A DNA stretch of 36,255 bases from Methylobacterium symbioticum (GCF_902141845.1 NZ_CABFPH010000053.1:1-36255); one strand, 5' to 3'. Numbered from the stretch's first letter, positions 16,390 to 24,704 are shown. Translations and numbers: made by a program. The notes: generated by a model not told the origin, from the letters alone.

Positions 16390-16722
16390 TCAACGTTCCA
16401 GGGTCTTCAGGTAGGCGATCAGGGCCTCGGCCTGGTCCGGGTCGAACCGGAACTCGGGCATGCTGGGGTGGCCGGTGCGGATGCCCTCGGCGAGCGCCTC
16501 GCCGAGATCCTCGACCGGATAGCGCGCGTGCAGCTCGCGGAAGGGCGGTGCCTCGCGCAGCGGGCTCGCGCCGACGCGCCCGACGGCATGGCACTTGGCG
16601 CAGTTGGTCCGGGCAAGCGTCTCGCCTTGCTTCACCTGCCGGTCCCAGGCCGTGGCGGGGGCGGCCATCAGGTTCGGCAGAAGCGCGAGGGCACCGACCA
16701 GGGTGAGGGCGGCCGGACGCAT
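16390..16722 (-). CDS. Small periplasmic c-type cytochrome
   Basis: 110 residues. Signal peptide at about 1-25 (ALTLVGALALLPNLMAAPATA). Heme motif C41-A-K-C44-H45; Met88 in HPSMPEFRF is the likely axial ligand. Ends with the helix DQAEALIAYLKTL typical of class I cytochromes c. The ATG at 16722 overlaps the stop of the universal stress protein before it (TGATG). It is not closely similar to the cytochrome at 9328. Confidence 0.9.
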   Translation of the reverse strand: MRPAALTLVGALALLPNLMAAPATAWDRQVKQGETLARTNCAKCHAVGRVGASPLREAPPFRELHARYPVEDLGEALAEGIRTGHPSMPEFRFDPDQAEALIAYLKTLER

Positions 16723-17537
16723 CAGTGGCTCATCAGGCAGCAGACGGGCGTCGTCATCAGGACGTCGCGGGTGGCCCCCCCGAAGATCCACTCGCGCAGG
16801 CGGCTGCGCCCGTAGGCGCCCATCACAACGAGATCCGCTTCCTCGCGCCGGGCGAACCGGAGGATCTCGTCCGCGGCGCTGACCTCCGGGCTCCGCAGCA
16901 GGTGCGTGGTGACGGCCACGGAATGGTCGGAGAGGTAGGCGGCCACGTCCTCGGCGCCCTCGCGGTCGGCATCGGGGCCAACCACCGCGACGTGGACCTC
17001 GTCGGCCCGGGTCAGGAACGGCAGCGCGTCGTGGACGGCCCGGCGCGCCTCGCGCGTGTCCTTCCAGGCCACCACGACCCGCTTGGCCGCGAGGCGCTCG
17101 ATGCCGGGCGGCGCAACCAGCACAGGGCGCCCGACCTCCATCAGGAGCGCCCCTGCCGGGACGCCCATCGGGCCCGGGTCGCCGTCGGCCGGCCCCTGCC
17201 GGCCGACCACAATGACGTCGGCAGCGCGCGCCTGCCCGACGAGGTAGGCCAGGGGCTCGGCCGGCGCCGAGCGCCAGGCCGTCTCCCCCGCCGCCCCGGC
17301 CTCGCGCTCGAACAGGGCCTTGGCTTCCGCAAGCTGCTCGTCCGCCAGGCGCTCCTCGATGGCCCAGACGCGCTCGACCTCCCGCATGTCGCCGGCCGGC
17401 ATGGGGGCCAGGACCGGGCGCGCGGCAATGCCGGTCAGCCTGGCCTCGAACCGCTCCGCGAGGCCGGCCGCCAGCTGGATTCGGTCTGCGGCTGCGGCCC
17501 CGAGGTCGACCGAGACCATGATGTTGGAGATCCGCAT
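16722..17537 (-). CDS. Universal stress protein, tandem UspA domains
   Basis: 271 residues. First domain SNIMVSVDLG; second begins KRVVVAWKDT (about residue 150). Loop GAYGRSRLREWIFGGAT, tail CCLMSH. ATG 17537 is preceded by GGGAGG. First gene of the operon usp - cytochrome c - usp, with box 7 centred 72 bp upstream. The segment FEREAGAAGETAWRSAP matches part of the decayed copy at 32.7-33.0 kb, showing that the two are relatives. Confidence 0.9.
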   Translation of the reverse strand: MRISNIMVSVDLGAAAADRIQLAAGLAERFEARLTGIAARPVLAPMPAGDMREVERVWAIEERLADEQLAEAKALFEREAGAAGETAWRSAPAEPLAYLVGQARAADVIVVGRQGPADGDPGPMGVPAGALLMEVGRPVLVAPPGIERLAAKRVVVAWKDTREARRAVHDALPFLTRADEVHVAVVGPDADREGAEDVAAYLSDHSVAVTTHLLRSPEVSAADEILRFARREEADLVVMGAYGRSRLREWIFGGATRDVLMTTPVCCLMSH

Positions 17538-17602
17538 GACCGCCTCCCGCTGCCGGGCTCGCGGCCCGATGCAGCATCCTGAGCGCCTCGGCGGCGCTGG
17601 CC

Positions 17603-17616
17603 TTGATCCACCTCAA
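17603..17616 (-). promoter_or_regulatory. FixK/FNR box 7 (TTGATCCACCTCAA)
   Basis: Left half perfect. Between the alcohol dehydrogenase stop (17642) and the universal stress protein operon it should control (17537). Same sequence as box 8. Confidence 0.75.
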
Positions 17617-17641
17617 GGGGAGCAGCAGATTCGCCCCCGGC

Positions 17642-18634
17642 CTACCACCTGCCTCCGGGAACGAGGACGGCCGCACCGTGAAGAGCCCCACGCCGGTGGG
17701 CCGCGATGGCCGCATTGACCTGCGCGAGCGGGTAGGCGCGCGTGCGGGTGACGATGCCGGCTCGCGGGACGGTCCCGAAGAAGGAGCGCGCGTCCTCGCG
17801 GGTCAGGTTCGCCACCGAGCGCACCGACCGCTCGCCCGAGAGCAGGTCGTAGGGGAAGGCCGGGATGTCGCTCACGTGAATACCGCCGCAGACCACCCGG
17901 CCGCCCTTCCGCACGGCCCGAAGCGCCGCCGGCACCAAGCTCCCGTCGGGCGCGAAGACCAGGGCGGCGTCCAGCGGTTCGGGCGGCCCGTCGGAGTCCC
18001 CGGCCCAGTCCGCTCCGAGCGAACGGGCGAAGGCCTGCGCCTTCCGGTCGCCCGGCCGGGTGAGCGCGAACACGCGCCGCCCCTGCCACCGGCAGACCTG
18101 GGCGACGATGTGGGCGGCCGCCCCGAAGCCGTAGAGGCCGACGGTTTCGGCCTCGCCGGCCATCCGCAGGGTGCGCCAACCGATCAGCCCGGCGCAGAGC
18201 AGCGGCGCCGTCGCGAATGGGTCGAGGGCAGGGTCGAGCGGGACGGTGAAGGCGGCCTCCGCCACGAGGTGGCTCGCGAAGCCGCCGTCGCGCGTGCAGC
18301 CAGTGAAGCCGGGGTCATTGCACAGGTTCTCGCGGCCGGTCGCGCAGTAGCGGCAATGCCCGCAGGCGTGCCCTAGCCATGGGACGCCCACGCGGGCGCC
18401 CGGTAGAGGTTCGCCGACGCCCGTACCGGCTGCTTCCACCGTGCCGATGACCTCGTGGCCCGGCACGATGGGATAGACCGCCTGGGGCAGGTCGCCGTCG
18501 ATGACGTGGAGGTCCGTGCGGCAGACGGCGCAGGCGTCCACCCGGATGCGGACCTCGCCGGGCCCGGGCTCCGGGTCCGGCCGCTCCTCGGGAACGAGGG
18601 GGGCGCCGACATCGCGCAGCACCATCGCCAGCAT
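17642..18634 (-). CDS. Zinc-dependent alcohol dehydrogenase
   Basis: 330 residues, medium-chain dehydrogenase family. Catalytic zinc ligands: Cys38 (CAVCRTDLH), His60-Glu61 (GHE) and probably Cys147. The structural zinc cluster is Cys91, 94, 97 and 105 (CGHCRYC...LC). The nucleotide site is GLYGFGAAAHIV, with Gly-rich turn GFGAAA. Should interconvert an alcohol and aldehyde with NAD(P)(H); in a low-oxygen setting, aldehyde reduction would regenerate NAD+, but the substrate is unknown. ATG 18634; an in-frame ATG at 18625 is possible. Lies 12 bp behind the BON gene in the same operon. Confidence 0.88.
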   Translation of the reverse strand: MLAMVLRDVGAPLVPEERPDPEPGPGEVRIRVDACAVCRTDLHVIDGDLPQAVYPIVPGHEVIGTVEAAGTGVGEPLPGARVGVPWLGHACGHCRYCATGRENLCNDPGFTGCTRDGGFASHLVAEAAFTVPLDPALDPFATAPLLCAGLIGWRTLRMAGEAETVGLYGFGAAAHIVAQVCRWQGRRVFALTRPGDRKAQAFARSLGADWAGDSDGPPEPLDAALVFAPDGSLVPAALRAVRKGGRVVCGGIHVSDIPAFPYDLLSGERSVRSVANLTREDARSFFGTVPRAGIVTRTRAYPLAQVNAAIAAHRRGALHGAAVLVPGGRW

Positions 18635-18646
18635 CGCGCCGCGGCC

Positions 18647-19291
18647 TCACGCGAGCATCAGTCGGTCCTCGACGGCGCGCACGCCCGGCGCGGACCACGC
18701 GGCGCGCTCGGCGAGCTCGCGCTCGCGCCAGACGTCGACGCAGCCGTCGAGGGTCACCCTGTCGCCGTCCACGCGCACGCGGATGGTGTCAGGGTCTCGG
18801 GCGCTTCGTCTCAGGGCCGCGAGGATGCGGGACTTCACCTCGGTGGCCTGGACCGGCGGCTTCACGGCGATGATGTTGACGATGTCGGTGACCCCGGCGA
18901 GACGGCGCAGGGCTTTGTCGACGGCCGCCTTCTGGTGGTAGTGCGGCACGCACCCGTCGAGCGTGACGCAGCCCTTCTCGACCTTGAGCGTGACCGAATC
19001 CTCCGGGATGCGGACGTCCCATTCGAGCACCCGGGCGCAGCGCTCGGCCAGGGCCTCGTCGCCGACGCTGGTGTTGTCCGGGTAGCGAACCTCGATCCGC
19101 TCGACCACGCCCCGGACGCCGCGGACCCAGAGCGCGACGCGCTCGGCGATGCCCTTCTCCGCGTAGTTCCGGACATGGCCGGTCAGGGTCACGATGCCGT
19201 TCTCGACGGTGACGCCGATCTGCGCAGCGTCGACCATCGGGGCGTATTCCAGCTCGTCGAGCACGTGCCGGTGCACGGTGATGTCGTCCAT
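18647..19291 (-). CDS. Triple BON-domain protein
   Basis: 214 residues, three BON repeats, paralogue of 13117 and 23561. Begins DDITVHRHVLDELEYAP and ends SAPGVRAVEDRLMLA. It differs from the others in having two Cys in the middle and last repeats (KGCVTLDGCV, TLDGCVDV). GAGGAGA lies upstream of ATG 19291. Middle gene of the minus-strand operon: small membrane protein - BON - alcohol dehydrogenase. Confidence 0.9.
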   Translation of the reverse strand: MDDITVHRHVLDELEYAPMVDAAQIGVTVENGIVTLTGHVRNYAEKGIAERVALWVRGVRGVVERIEVRYPDNTSVGDEALAERCARVLEWDVRIPEDSVTLKVEKGCVTLDGCVPHYHQKAAVDKALRRLAGVTDIVNIIAVKPPVQATEVKSRILAALRRSARDPDTIRVRVDGDRVTLDGCVDVWRERELAERAAWSAPGVRAVEDRLMLA

Positions 19292-19317
19292 CTCCCGTCT
19301 CCTCGGTTCGGTGGAGT

Positions 19318-19518
19318 TCAGAGGGCGAGCCAGAGCAGCGCCGGCGTCACCGCGGACGCCGCAATGGCCAGGGCCAGGGCCTGCAGGCTTCCGATGCTCC
19401 GGTAGCGGTAGCCGCCCGCGACGAACCGGGGGCCCGCATCGTTCCGCGGCGCCAGCCTGACCGGCACCCGCACGCGGCGCACCGTCTGGATGTAGGTGGA
19501 TCGAAGCACCAGGGTCAT
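19318..19518 (-). CDS. Small single-TM protein
   Basis: 66 residues: basic N-terminal half (RSTYIQTVRRVRVPVRLAPR), a YRYRS turn, then one hydrophobic helix LQALALAIAASAVTPALLWLAL at the very end. A tail-anchored shape; not recognised. GGGAG precedes ATG 19518. First gene of the operon behind box 8, 26 bp ahead of the BON gene. Confidence 0.65.
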   Translation of the reverse strand: MTLVLRSTYIQTVRRVRVPVRLAPRNDAGPRFVAGGYRYRSIGSLQALALAIAASAVTPALLWLAL

Positions 19519-19574
19519 CGTTCGCTCCCGCCTTGCTGACGGGAGCCATCCTGCCGGCGCGCCACGAGGGCGCC

Positions 19575-19588
19575 TTGATCCACCTCAA
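19575..19588. promoter_or_regulatory. FixK/FNR box 8 (TTGATCCACCTCAA), divergent
   Basis: Sits midway between two divergent starts: 63 bp from the small membrane protein (19518, minus) and 68 bp from phosphoketolase (19650, plus). One box may serve both promoters. Confidence 0.75.
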
Positions 19589-19649
19589 CGCCGCCGGGGC
19601 CGGCCTCCGGCACCGTCGCTCGGGTATCCGCATCCTCCGGGAGGCCGAC

Positions 19650-22223
19650 ATGGACGCGAGGCGCGAGCCGAGGAACCATCAGAGGAAGCGCCGCGACGGC
19701 GAGCACCATGATGGCGACCAGACCCTGACCTTCGTGCCGGGCCCGCTCGGACCGGACGGTCTGAAGCGGATCGACGCCTATTGGCGCGCCGCGAACTACC
19801 TGTCGGTCGGCCAGATCTACCTGATGGCCAACCCGCTGCTGCACGCGCCGTTGAAGCCCGAGCACGTCAAGCCGCGGCTCCTTGGCCACTGGGGCACGAC
19901 GCCCGGCCTCAACTTCATCTACGCCCACCTCAACCGGGTCATCCGCGAGCGCGACCTCAACATGGTCGCGGTCTGGGGACCGGGGCACGGGGCGCCGGGG
20001 CTGGTCGCCAACGCCTACCTGGAGGGCACCTACGGCGAGATCTACCCGGACGTGGCGCAAGACCTCGACGGCATGGCCCGGCTGTTCCGGCAGTTCTCGT
20101 TCCCGGGCGGCATCCCGAACCACGCCTCGCCCGAGCTGCCGGGCTCGATCCACGAGGGCGGCGAGCTCGGCTATTCCCTGGCGCACGCCTTCGGCGCCGC
20201 CCTCGACAATCCGGGGCTGACCGTCGCCTGCGTGGTCGGCGACGGCGAGGCCGAGACGGGGCCTCTCGCCGCCGCGTGGCACTCGAACAAGTTCCTGGAC
20301 GCCCGCCACGACGGGACCGTCCTGCCGATCCTGCACCTCAACGGCTACAAGATCGCCAACCCGACCATCCTGGCCCGCATGCCGCCGGAGGAGCTGTGGA
20401 GCCTTCTCGTCGGCTACGGCTACGAGCCGACCTTCGTTGAGGGCGACGAGCCGGCCGTCATGCACCAAGCCATGGCGACGGCGCTGGACTCGGCCTTCGA
20501 CGCCATCGCCGAAATCCGGAAACACGCGGTCCACGGCGCGACGCAGCGCCCGCGCTGGCCGATGATCGTGCTGCGCAGTCCCAAGGGCTGGATGGGACCG
20601 GAGACGGTGGACGGCAAGCCGGTCGAGGGCACCTGGCGTGCGCATCAGGTGCCGGTGGCGGCCGTGCGGGAGAGCCCGGAACACCGCGCGGTCCTGGAAG
20701 CCTGGATGCGCTCCTACCGCCCGGAGGAACTGTTTGCGGAGGACGGCTCGCTCGCGCCTGACCTCGCCGCGCTGCCGCCCAAGGGACCGCGGCGCCTGTC
20801 AGCCAACCCGCACGCCAACGCCCACAAGAGCGCTTCCTTGCGCCTGCCGGACCTCAGGCGCTTCGCCGTCGCGGTGCCTGAGCCTGGCCGCACGAAGGCC
20901 GAGGCCACCCGCGCGCTCGGGGCTTTTCTGCGCGACGTCCTGACCCTGAACGCAGAGGCTCGCAACGTCCGGATCATGGGCCCCGACGAGACCGCCTCGA
21001 ATCGCCTCGACGCCGTCTTCGAGGTGACGGACCGGGCCTGGCAGGAGGAGATCCTGCCGGGCGATGACCACCTCGCCCGCGACGGCCGCGTCATGGAGGT
21101 GCTGAGCGAGCACCTCTGCGAGGGCTGGCTGGAGGGCTACGTGCTGACCGGCCGTCACGGCCTGTTCGCGACCTACGAGGCCTTCGTGCACGTGGTCGAC
21201 TCGATGGTGAACCAGCACGCCAAGTGGCTGAAGTCCTCGCGCGACCTGCCCTGGCGAAGGCCGGTGCCCTCGCTCAACATCCTGCTCTCATCCCACGTCT
21301 GGCGGCAGGACCACAACGGCTTCAGCCACCAGGATCCCGGCTTCATCGACTTCGTGGCGAACAAGCGCGGCGACACGGCCCGCATCTACCTGCCGCCGGA
21401 CGCGAACACCCTTCTCTGCGTCACCGACCACTGCCTGCGCACCTACGACCGCATCAACGTGGTCGTGGCCGGCAAGCAGCCGGCCCTTCAGTGGCTCGGC
21501 CCGGACGAGGCCGCCCGGCACTGTGCGGCCGGCGCCGGGATCTGGGACTGGGCCTCGAACGAGGGCGAGGCGGAGCCGGACGTGGTGATGGCCTGTGCCG
21601 GTGACGTGCCGACCCAGGAGATGCTCGCGGCGGTCGATTGGCTGCGCCACCACGTCCCGGACTTGAGGGTCCGGGTGGTGAATGTCGTCGACCTGATGAC
21701 GCTGCCGGCGCGCGAGACGCACCCGCACGGACTCGACGACCCGACCTTCGACAGCCTGTTCACGCGCGACCGGCCGGTGGTGTTCGCCTACCACGGCTAT
21801 CCCTGGCTCATTCACCGGCTGACCTACAAGCGCACGAACCACGGCAACTTCCACGTGCACGGGTTCATCGAGGAGGGCACGACGACGACACCCTTCGACA
21901 TGTGCGTGCTCAATCGCCTTGACCGGCTCCACCTCGCGCAGGCCGCCTTGCGGGCCGTTCCGGGACTGGGTGCGCATGCCGAACACGCCGAGCAGGCGCT
22001 CCGCGCGGCCCTGGCCCGCCATCGCGAGCACGTCCGCCGGACGGGCGACGACCTCCCGGAGGTGCGGGACTGGGCCTGGCCGGAGAGGCATGTCCACGAG
22101 CATCCCGATCGCCGCATCGAGGGCGACATCATGCAGTGCGGCCCTGCCGATGCCGGCAGGGGGGGCGCCGGCCGGGCGAGACCGTCGATGACGGGACGAT
22201 CATCGCCTGAGGCCGGACGGTGA
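19650..22223 (+). CDS. xfp: Phosphoketolase (xylulose-5-P/fructose-6-P)
   Basis: 857 residues. Thiamine-diphosphate enzyme that splits xylulose 5-phosphate (and often fructose 6-phosphate) with phosphate into acetyl phosphate plus glyceraldehyde 3-phosphate (erythrose 4-phosphate from F6P). Family signatures: RAANYLSVGQIYL, H65, LLGHWGTTPGLNF with H80, GPGHG with H113, SPELPGSIHEGGELGY with H168, the diphosphate motif GDGEAETG at 198-204, and SHVWRQDHNGFSHQDPG. It carries ~35 extra C-terminal residues (after DIMQCG) that are Gly/Arg/Ser-rich and not typical. ATG 19650 has GGGAGG six bases before it. Its TGA overlaps the ackA GTG. Confidence 0.95.
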   Translation: MDARREPRNHQRKRRDGEHHDGDQTLTFVPGPLGPDGLKRIDAYWRAANYLSVGQIYLMANPLLHAPLKPEHVKPRLLGHWGTTPGLNFIYAHLNRVIRERDLNMVAVWGPGHGAPGLVANAYLEGTYGEIYPDVAQDLDGMARLFRQFSFPGGIPNHASPELPGSIHEGGELGYSLAHAFGAALDNPGLTVACVVGDGEAETGPLAAAWHSNKFLDARHDGTVLPILHLNGYKIANPTILARMPPEELWSLLVGYGYEPTFVEGDEPAVMHQAMATALDSAFDAIAEIRKHAVHGATQRPRWPMIVLRSPKGWMGPETVDGKPVEGTWRAHQVPVAAVRESPEHRAVLEAWMRSYRPEELFAEDGSLAPDLAALPPKGPRRLSANPHANAHKSASLRLPDLRRFAVAVPEPGRTKAEATRALGAFLRDVLTLNAEARNVRIMGPDETASNRLDAVFEVTDRAWQEEILPGDDHLARDGRVMEVLSEHLCEGWLEGYVLTGRHGLFATYEAFVHVVDSMVNQHAKWLKSSRDLPWRRPVPSLNILLSSHVWRQDHNGFSHQDPGFIDFVANKRGDTARIYLPPDANTLLCVTDHCLRTYDRINVVVAGKQPALQWLGPDEAARHCAAGAGIWDWASNEGEAEPDVVMACAGDVPTQEMLAAVDWLRHHVPDLRVRVVNVVDLMTLPARETHPHGLDDPTFDSLFTRDRPVVFAYHGYPWLIHRLTYKRTNHGNFHVHGFIEEGTTTTPFDMCVLNRLDRLHLAQAALRAVPGLGAHAEHAEQALRAALARHREHVRRTGDDLPEVRDWAWPERHVHEHPDRRIEGDIMQCGPADAGRGGAGRARPSMTGRSSPEAGR

Positions 22224-23335
22224 TCCTCGTCCTCAACACCGGCTCGTCCAGCCTGCGCTGCGCCCTGTTCCGGCCGGGCGCGCATGCACCGGCTTGGCGG
22301 GCGCATGTCGCCGAGATCGGGCAAGAGCCGCGGCTCTCGGTCGACGGCATCATTTCAGACAGGGAGCGGTCGCCGACCGGCGACCACGCGGCCGTCGCCC
22401 GCTGGCTGTTCGCGCGGTTGCCGTCGGCGCCGAACGCAGCCGGCCACCGCGTCGTCCACGGCGGCCTGCATTACGCGGCGCCGGTGCGCCTCGACGCCAG
22501 GGTCGTGGAGGCGCTGGAAGGGCTCGTTCCGCTCGCCCCCGCGCACCAGCCGCAGGCGCTGGCCTGCATCAGGGCGGTCGGGGAATCCTGGCCCGACCTG
22601 CCGCAGGTCGCCTGCTTCGACACGGCCTTCCATCGGACGCAGGACCGGCTTGCCCAACTCTACCCGCTGCCGCGCGCCCTCATCGACGAGGGACTGGTGC
22701 GGTTCGGCTTCCACGGCCTGTCCTACGCCCACGTCGCCCGGACGTTTCCGCATGGCCGCGTGCTTGCCGCCCATCTCGGGCACGGGGCCAGCCTCTGCGC
22801 GATCCGGGACGGGCGCAGCGTCGCCACCACCATGGGCTTCACCACCCTCGACGGCCTGATGATGAGCTCCCGCAGCGGCGCGGTCGATCCGGGCCTGGTG
22901 CTGCACCTGATCCGGGAGCGCGGCCTGTCGCCCGACGCGGTGGCCGAGCTCCTGAACGAGCGCTCGGGGCTCCTCGGCGTCTCCGGGATCAGCGACGACG
23001 TGCGGGTCCTGGAGGCCAGCGGGGCTCCGGAGGCGCGCGAGGCGCTCGACCTGTTCGCCTACCGCGTCGTACGCGAGGCCGGCTCGCTCTTCGCGGCGCT
23101 CGGCGGCCTCGACACCCTCGTCTTCACCGGCGGCATCGGCGAGCATGCCACCCCCGTCCGTGCCGGCATCTGCCGCGGGCTCGCCTTCGCCGGTGCGGTC
23201 CTCGACGAGGCGGCGAACGGCCAGGGTAAGGCGAGCATCGGCGACCCGTCGTCCACCGTCGCCATCCGCATCGTCCCGGCAGACGAGGAGCGCGAGATCG
23301 CCCTGTCCGTGGCCGGCCTGCTCGGCGGGCGCTGA
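22220..23335 (+). CDS. ackA: Acetate kinase
   Basis: 371 residues. Converts acetyl phosphate plus ADP to acetate plus ATP, completing the phosphoketolase route. ASKHA-fold residues present: Asn6 (LNTGSSS), Arg77 (GHRVVHGG), Asp134 (FDTAFH), His165 (GFHGLS), Arg218 (SSRSG), GGIGEH, and a C-terminal ADEEREI carrying the last catalytic Glu. Slightly short (the family is usually ~400). GTG start overlaps the phosphoketolase stop by four bases (GTGA), so the two enzymes are translated together under box 8. Confidence 0.95.
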   Translation: MILVLNTGSSSLRCALFRPGAHAPAWRAHVAEIGQEPRLSVDGIISDRERSPTGDHAAVARWLFARLPSAPNAAGHRVVHGGLHYAAPVRLDARVVEALEGLVPLAPAHQPQALACIRAVGESWPDLPQVACFDTAFHRTQDRLAQLYPLPRALIDEGLVRFGFHGLSYAHVARTFPHGRVLAAHLGHGASLCAIRDGRSVATTMGFTTLDGLMMSSRSGAVDPGLVLHLIRERGLSPDAVAELLNERSGLLGVSGISDDVRVLEASGAPEAREALDLFAYRVVREAGSLFAALGGLDTLVFTGGIGEHATPVRAGICRGLAFAGAVLDEAANGQGKASIGDPSSTVAIRIVPADEEREIALSVAGLLGGR

Positions 23336-23350
23336 GGCAACGCGGGAGTC

Positions 23351-23364
23351 CTGATCTGCCGCAA
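23351..23364 (+). promoter_or_regulatory. Degenerate FixK/FNR-like box (CTGATCTGCCGCAA)
   Basis: Matches the window's box pattern except for the first T. Centred 70 bp before the ATG (23428) of a truncated flavodoxin-like frame, i.e. at the same distance as the good boxes. Probably a decayed site; not counted among the 18. Confidence 0.4.
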
Positions 23365-23427
23365 GGTCGCGGATGCAGCCCGCGACGACAGTCGGGACCG
23401 GTCCAGACGCCCATCCAAGAGGACGCG

Positions 23428-23493
23428 ATGACGGATGTCCTAGTCGTCTGCGACACGCGCACGGGGCCCACCGAGACGGTCGCGCGCGCTTTC
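23428..23493 (+). pseudogene. Flavodoxin-like protein, N-terminal remnant
   Basis: The first ~22 codons read MTDVLVVCDTRTGPTETVAR, a good match to the start of flavodoxins: first beta strand followed by the FMN phosphate loop T-x-T-G-x-T. After about 23493 the similarity stops, and the frame only runs antisense into the BON gene. The rest (~120 residues) is gone. Same direction as ackA and 92 bp behind it. Confidence 0.5.
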
Positions 23494-23560
23494 CCGGGCC
23501 GCACGAACCGCGGGGCGACGGCGTCGATGCCGTGCGTTCCATGGGACATGGCGGGTCTCC

Positions 23561-24211
23561 TCAGATCAGGGCGACGATGCGGTCCTCGACGGCGCGCACG
23601 CCCGGCACCGACCAGGCCGCGCGCTCGGCCGCCTCGCGCTCGGCCCAGGCCGTTACGGCCCCTTCGAGCGTGACCTTGTCGCCCTCGACCCGGACCTTGA
23701 TCCCGTCGGCCTCGAACATCGCGCCGCGCTTGAACGCCTCCAGGATCTTGTCCTTGACGAGGGTGGGCCGGACTACGGGCCTGACCTCGATGAGGTTCGA
23801 CACGCCGACGACGCCGGAGAGCTTGCGAACGGCGGCCTCGGCCCCCATCGCCTGGTACCGCCAGGGCACCACGCCGGTGAGTATGATCCAGCCCTTGGCG
23901 ACCCTCACCTGGATGGCGCTTTTCGGGAGATGCACCGACCAGTCGATGATGGCGAGCGCACGCGCGGCGATCTGGTCGTCCTCGATCTTCTTGGCCTCCG
24001 GGTAGCGGACCTGAATCTCCTGCGCGATGGCGCGCACGCCCTTCACGCGGCGCACGGCGTTCTCGGCCTCGACCTTCTCGGCGTAGCTGCCGACGTGTCC
24101 GGTGAGGGTGACGACGCCGTCCGAGACGGCGACGCCGATCTCGGCCGCATCGAGGCTGGGGTCGAAGTCGAGCTCGTCGAGCACGTCGCGGCGCAGGTCC
24201 TTGTCGGTCAT
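23561..24211 (-). CDS. Triple BON-domain protein
   Basis: 216 residues, third member of the triple-BON set. Starts TDKDLRRDVLDELDFDPSLDAAEIGVAV and closes with SVPGVRAVEDRIVALI. Closest by eye to the 13117 copy in the first repeat (DELDFDPS.DAA.IGVAV). GGAGG lies before ATG 24211; box 9 is centred 74 bp upstream. The zeta-like frame upstream stays open through this whole gene in another frame. Confidence 0.9.
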   Translation of the reverse strand: MTDKDLRRDVLDELDFDPSLDAAEIGVAVSDGVVTLTGHVGSYAEKVEAENAVRRVKGVRAIAQEIQVRYPEAKKIEDDQIAARALAIIDWSVHLPKSAIQVRVAKGWIILTGVVPWRYQAMGAEAAVRKLSGVVGVSNLIEVRPVVRPTLVKDKILEAFKRGAMFEADGIKVRVEGDKVTLEGAVTAWAEREAAERAAWSVPGVRAVEDRIVALI

Positions 24212-24602
24212 GGGGTTCCTCCGGGTTGCCGGCCTTGTCGAAGCGAAGCCGAGTGTGCACGCCTCGGGCGGACGAGCCTTGATCCAGCGCAACGCCGACG
24301 CGCTCCGCGGCCCGGGCGAGCGCGGCGCATTGCTCCATCTCCCTGCGGAGGGTTGGCAGCGCCTCGTCGACGCCGGCGCGGCCCGCCTGGAGCATCTCCA
24401 AGAGGGGCTCGTCGGCGGTGATGACGCCCCGGTCGGTGTCGGACTCGATGAAGCGGCCGGCCGCGTCCTTCTCCAGGCCCATCCGCTCGCAGGCCCAGCC
24501 CGCCAGGAGCAGGTTGCGCCGGGTGCGCACGCGGAAGCGCGCCTCCTCGTCATGCACGAAGCGGCGCTCGAAGGCCTGCTCGCGCTCGTCGAACGGGGTC
24601 AT
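24212..24602 (-). CDS. ATPase-inhibitor zeta-like (DUF1476) protein, no own stop codon
   Basis: From ATG 24602 (GGAGG five bases upstream) the frame gives MTPFDEREQAFERRFVHDEE, the inhibitory N terminus of the alphaproteobacterial F1Fo-ATPase zeta subunit. Helices RTRRNLLLAGWACERMGLEKDAAG and EALPTLRREMEQCAALARAAERVG follow. The DUF1476 domain (~105 residues) ends near 24290. No stop follows: the frame stays open to 23124, through box 9 and the whole BON gene in a different frame (493 codons). I end the feature at the BON start because translation beyond is not credible as a domain. In family members this protein blocks ATP hydrolysis. Likely a divergent paralogue; a lost stop or indel is possible. 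Confidence 0.65.
24279..24292 (-). promoter_or_regulatory. FixK/FNR box 9 (TTGATCCAGCGCAA)
   Basis: Same sequence as box 5. Controls the BON gene at 24211 (74 bp) and lies inside the 3' end of the zeta-like frame. Confidence 0.7.
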
Positions 24603-24690
24603 GGAAACCTCCGTCCCGCGGTCATGGGGGCCCGTGACCGGCGTGACCGTTGGCTGGGTGAGGATCATCCGATGGCAGCGGCAACCGGCC

Positions 24691-24704
24691 TTGATCTGGC
24701 TCAA
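24691..24704 (-). promoter_or_regulatory. FixK/FNR box 10 (TTGATCTGGCTCAA)
   Basis: Left half perfect. Centred 95 bp before the zeta-like gene (24602), somewhat farther than the usual 60-80 bp. Confidence 0.7.

Noticed and set aside
23124..24211. Continuation of the zeta-like frame through the BON gene as a 493-residue protein
   Set aside because: The extension is low-complexity Arg/Gly sequence in the wrong frame of a well-conserved gene, so I do not treat it as a real domain.
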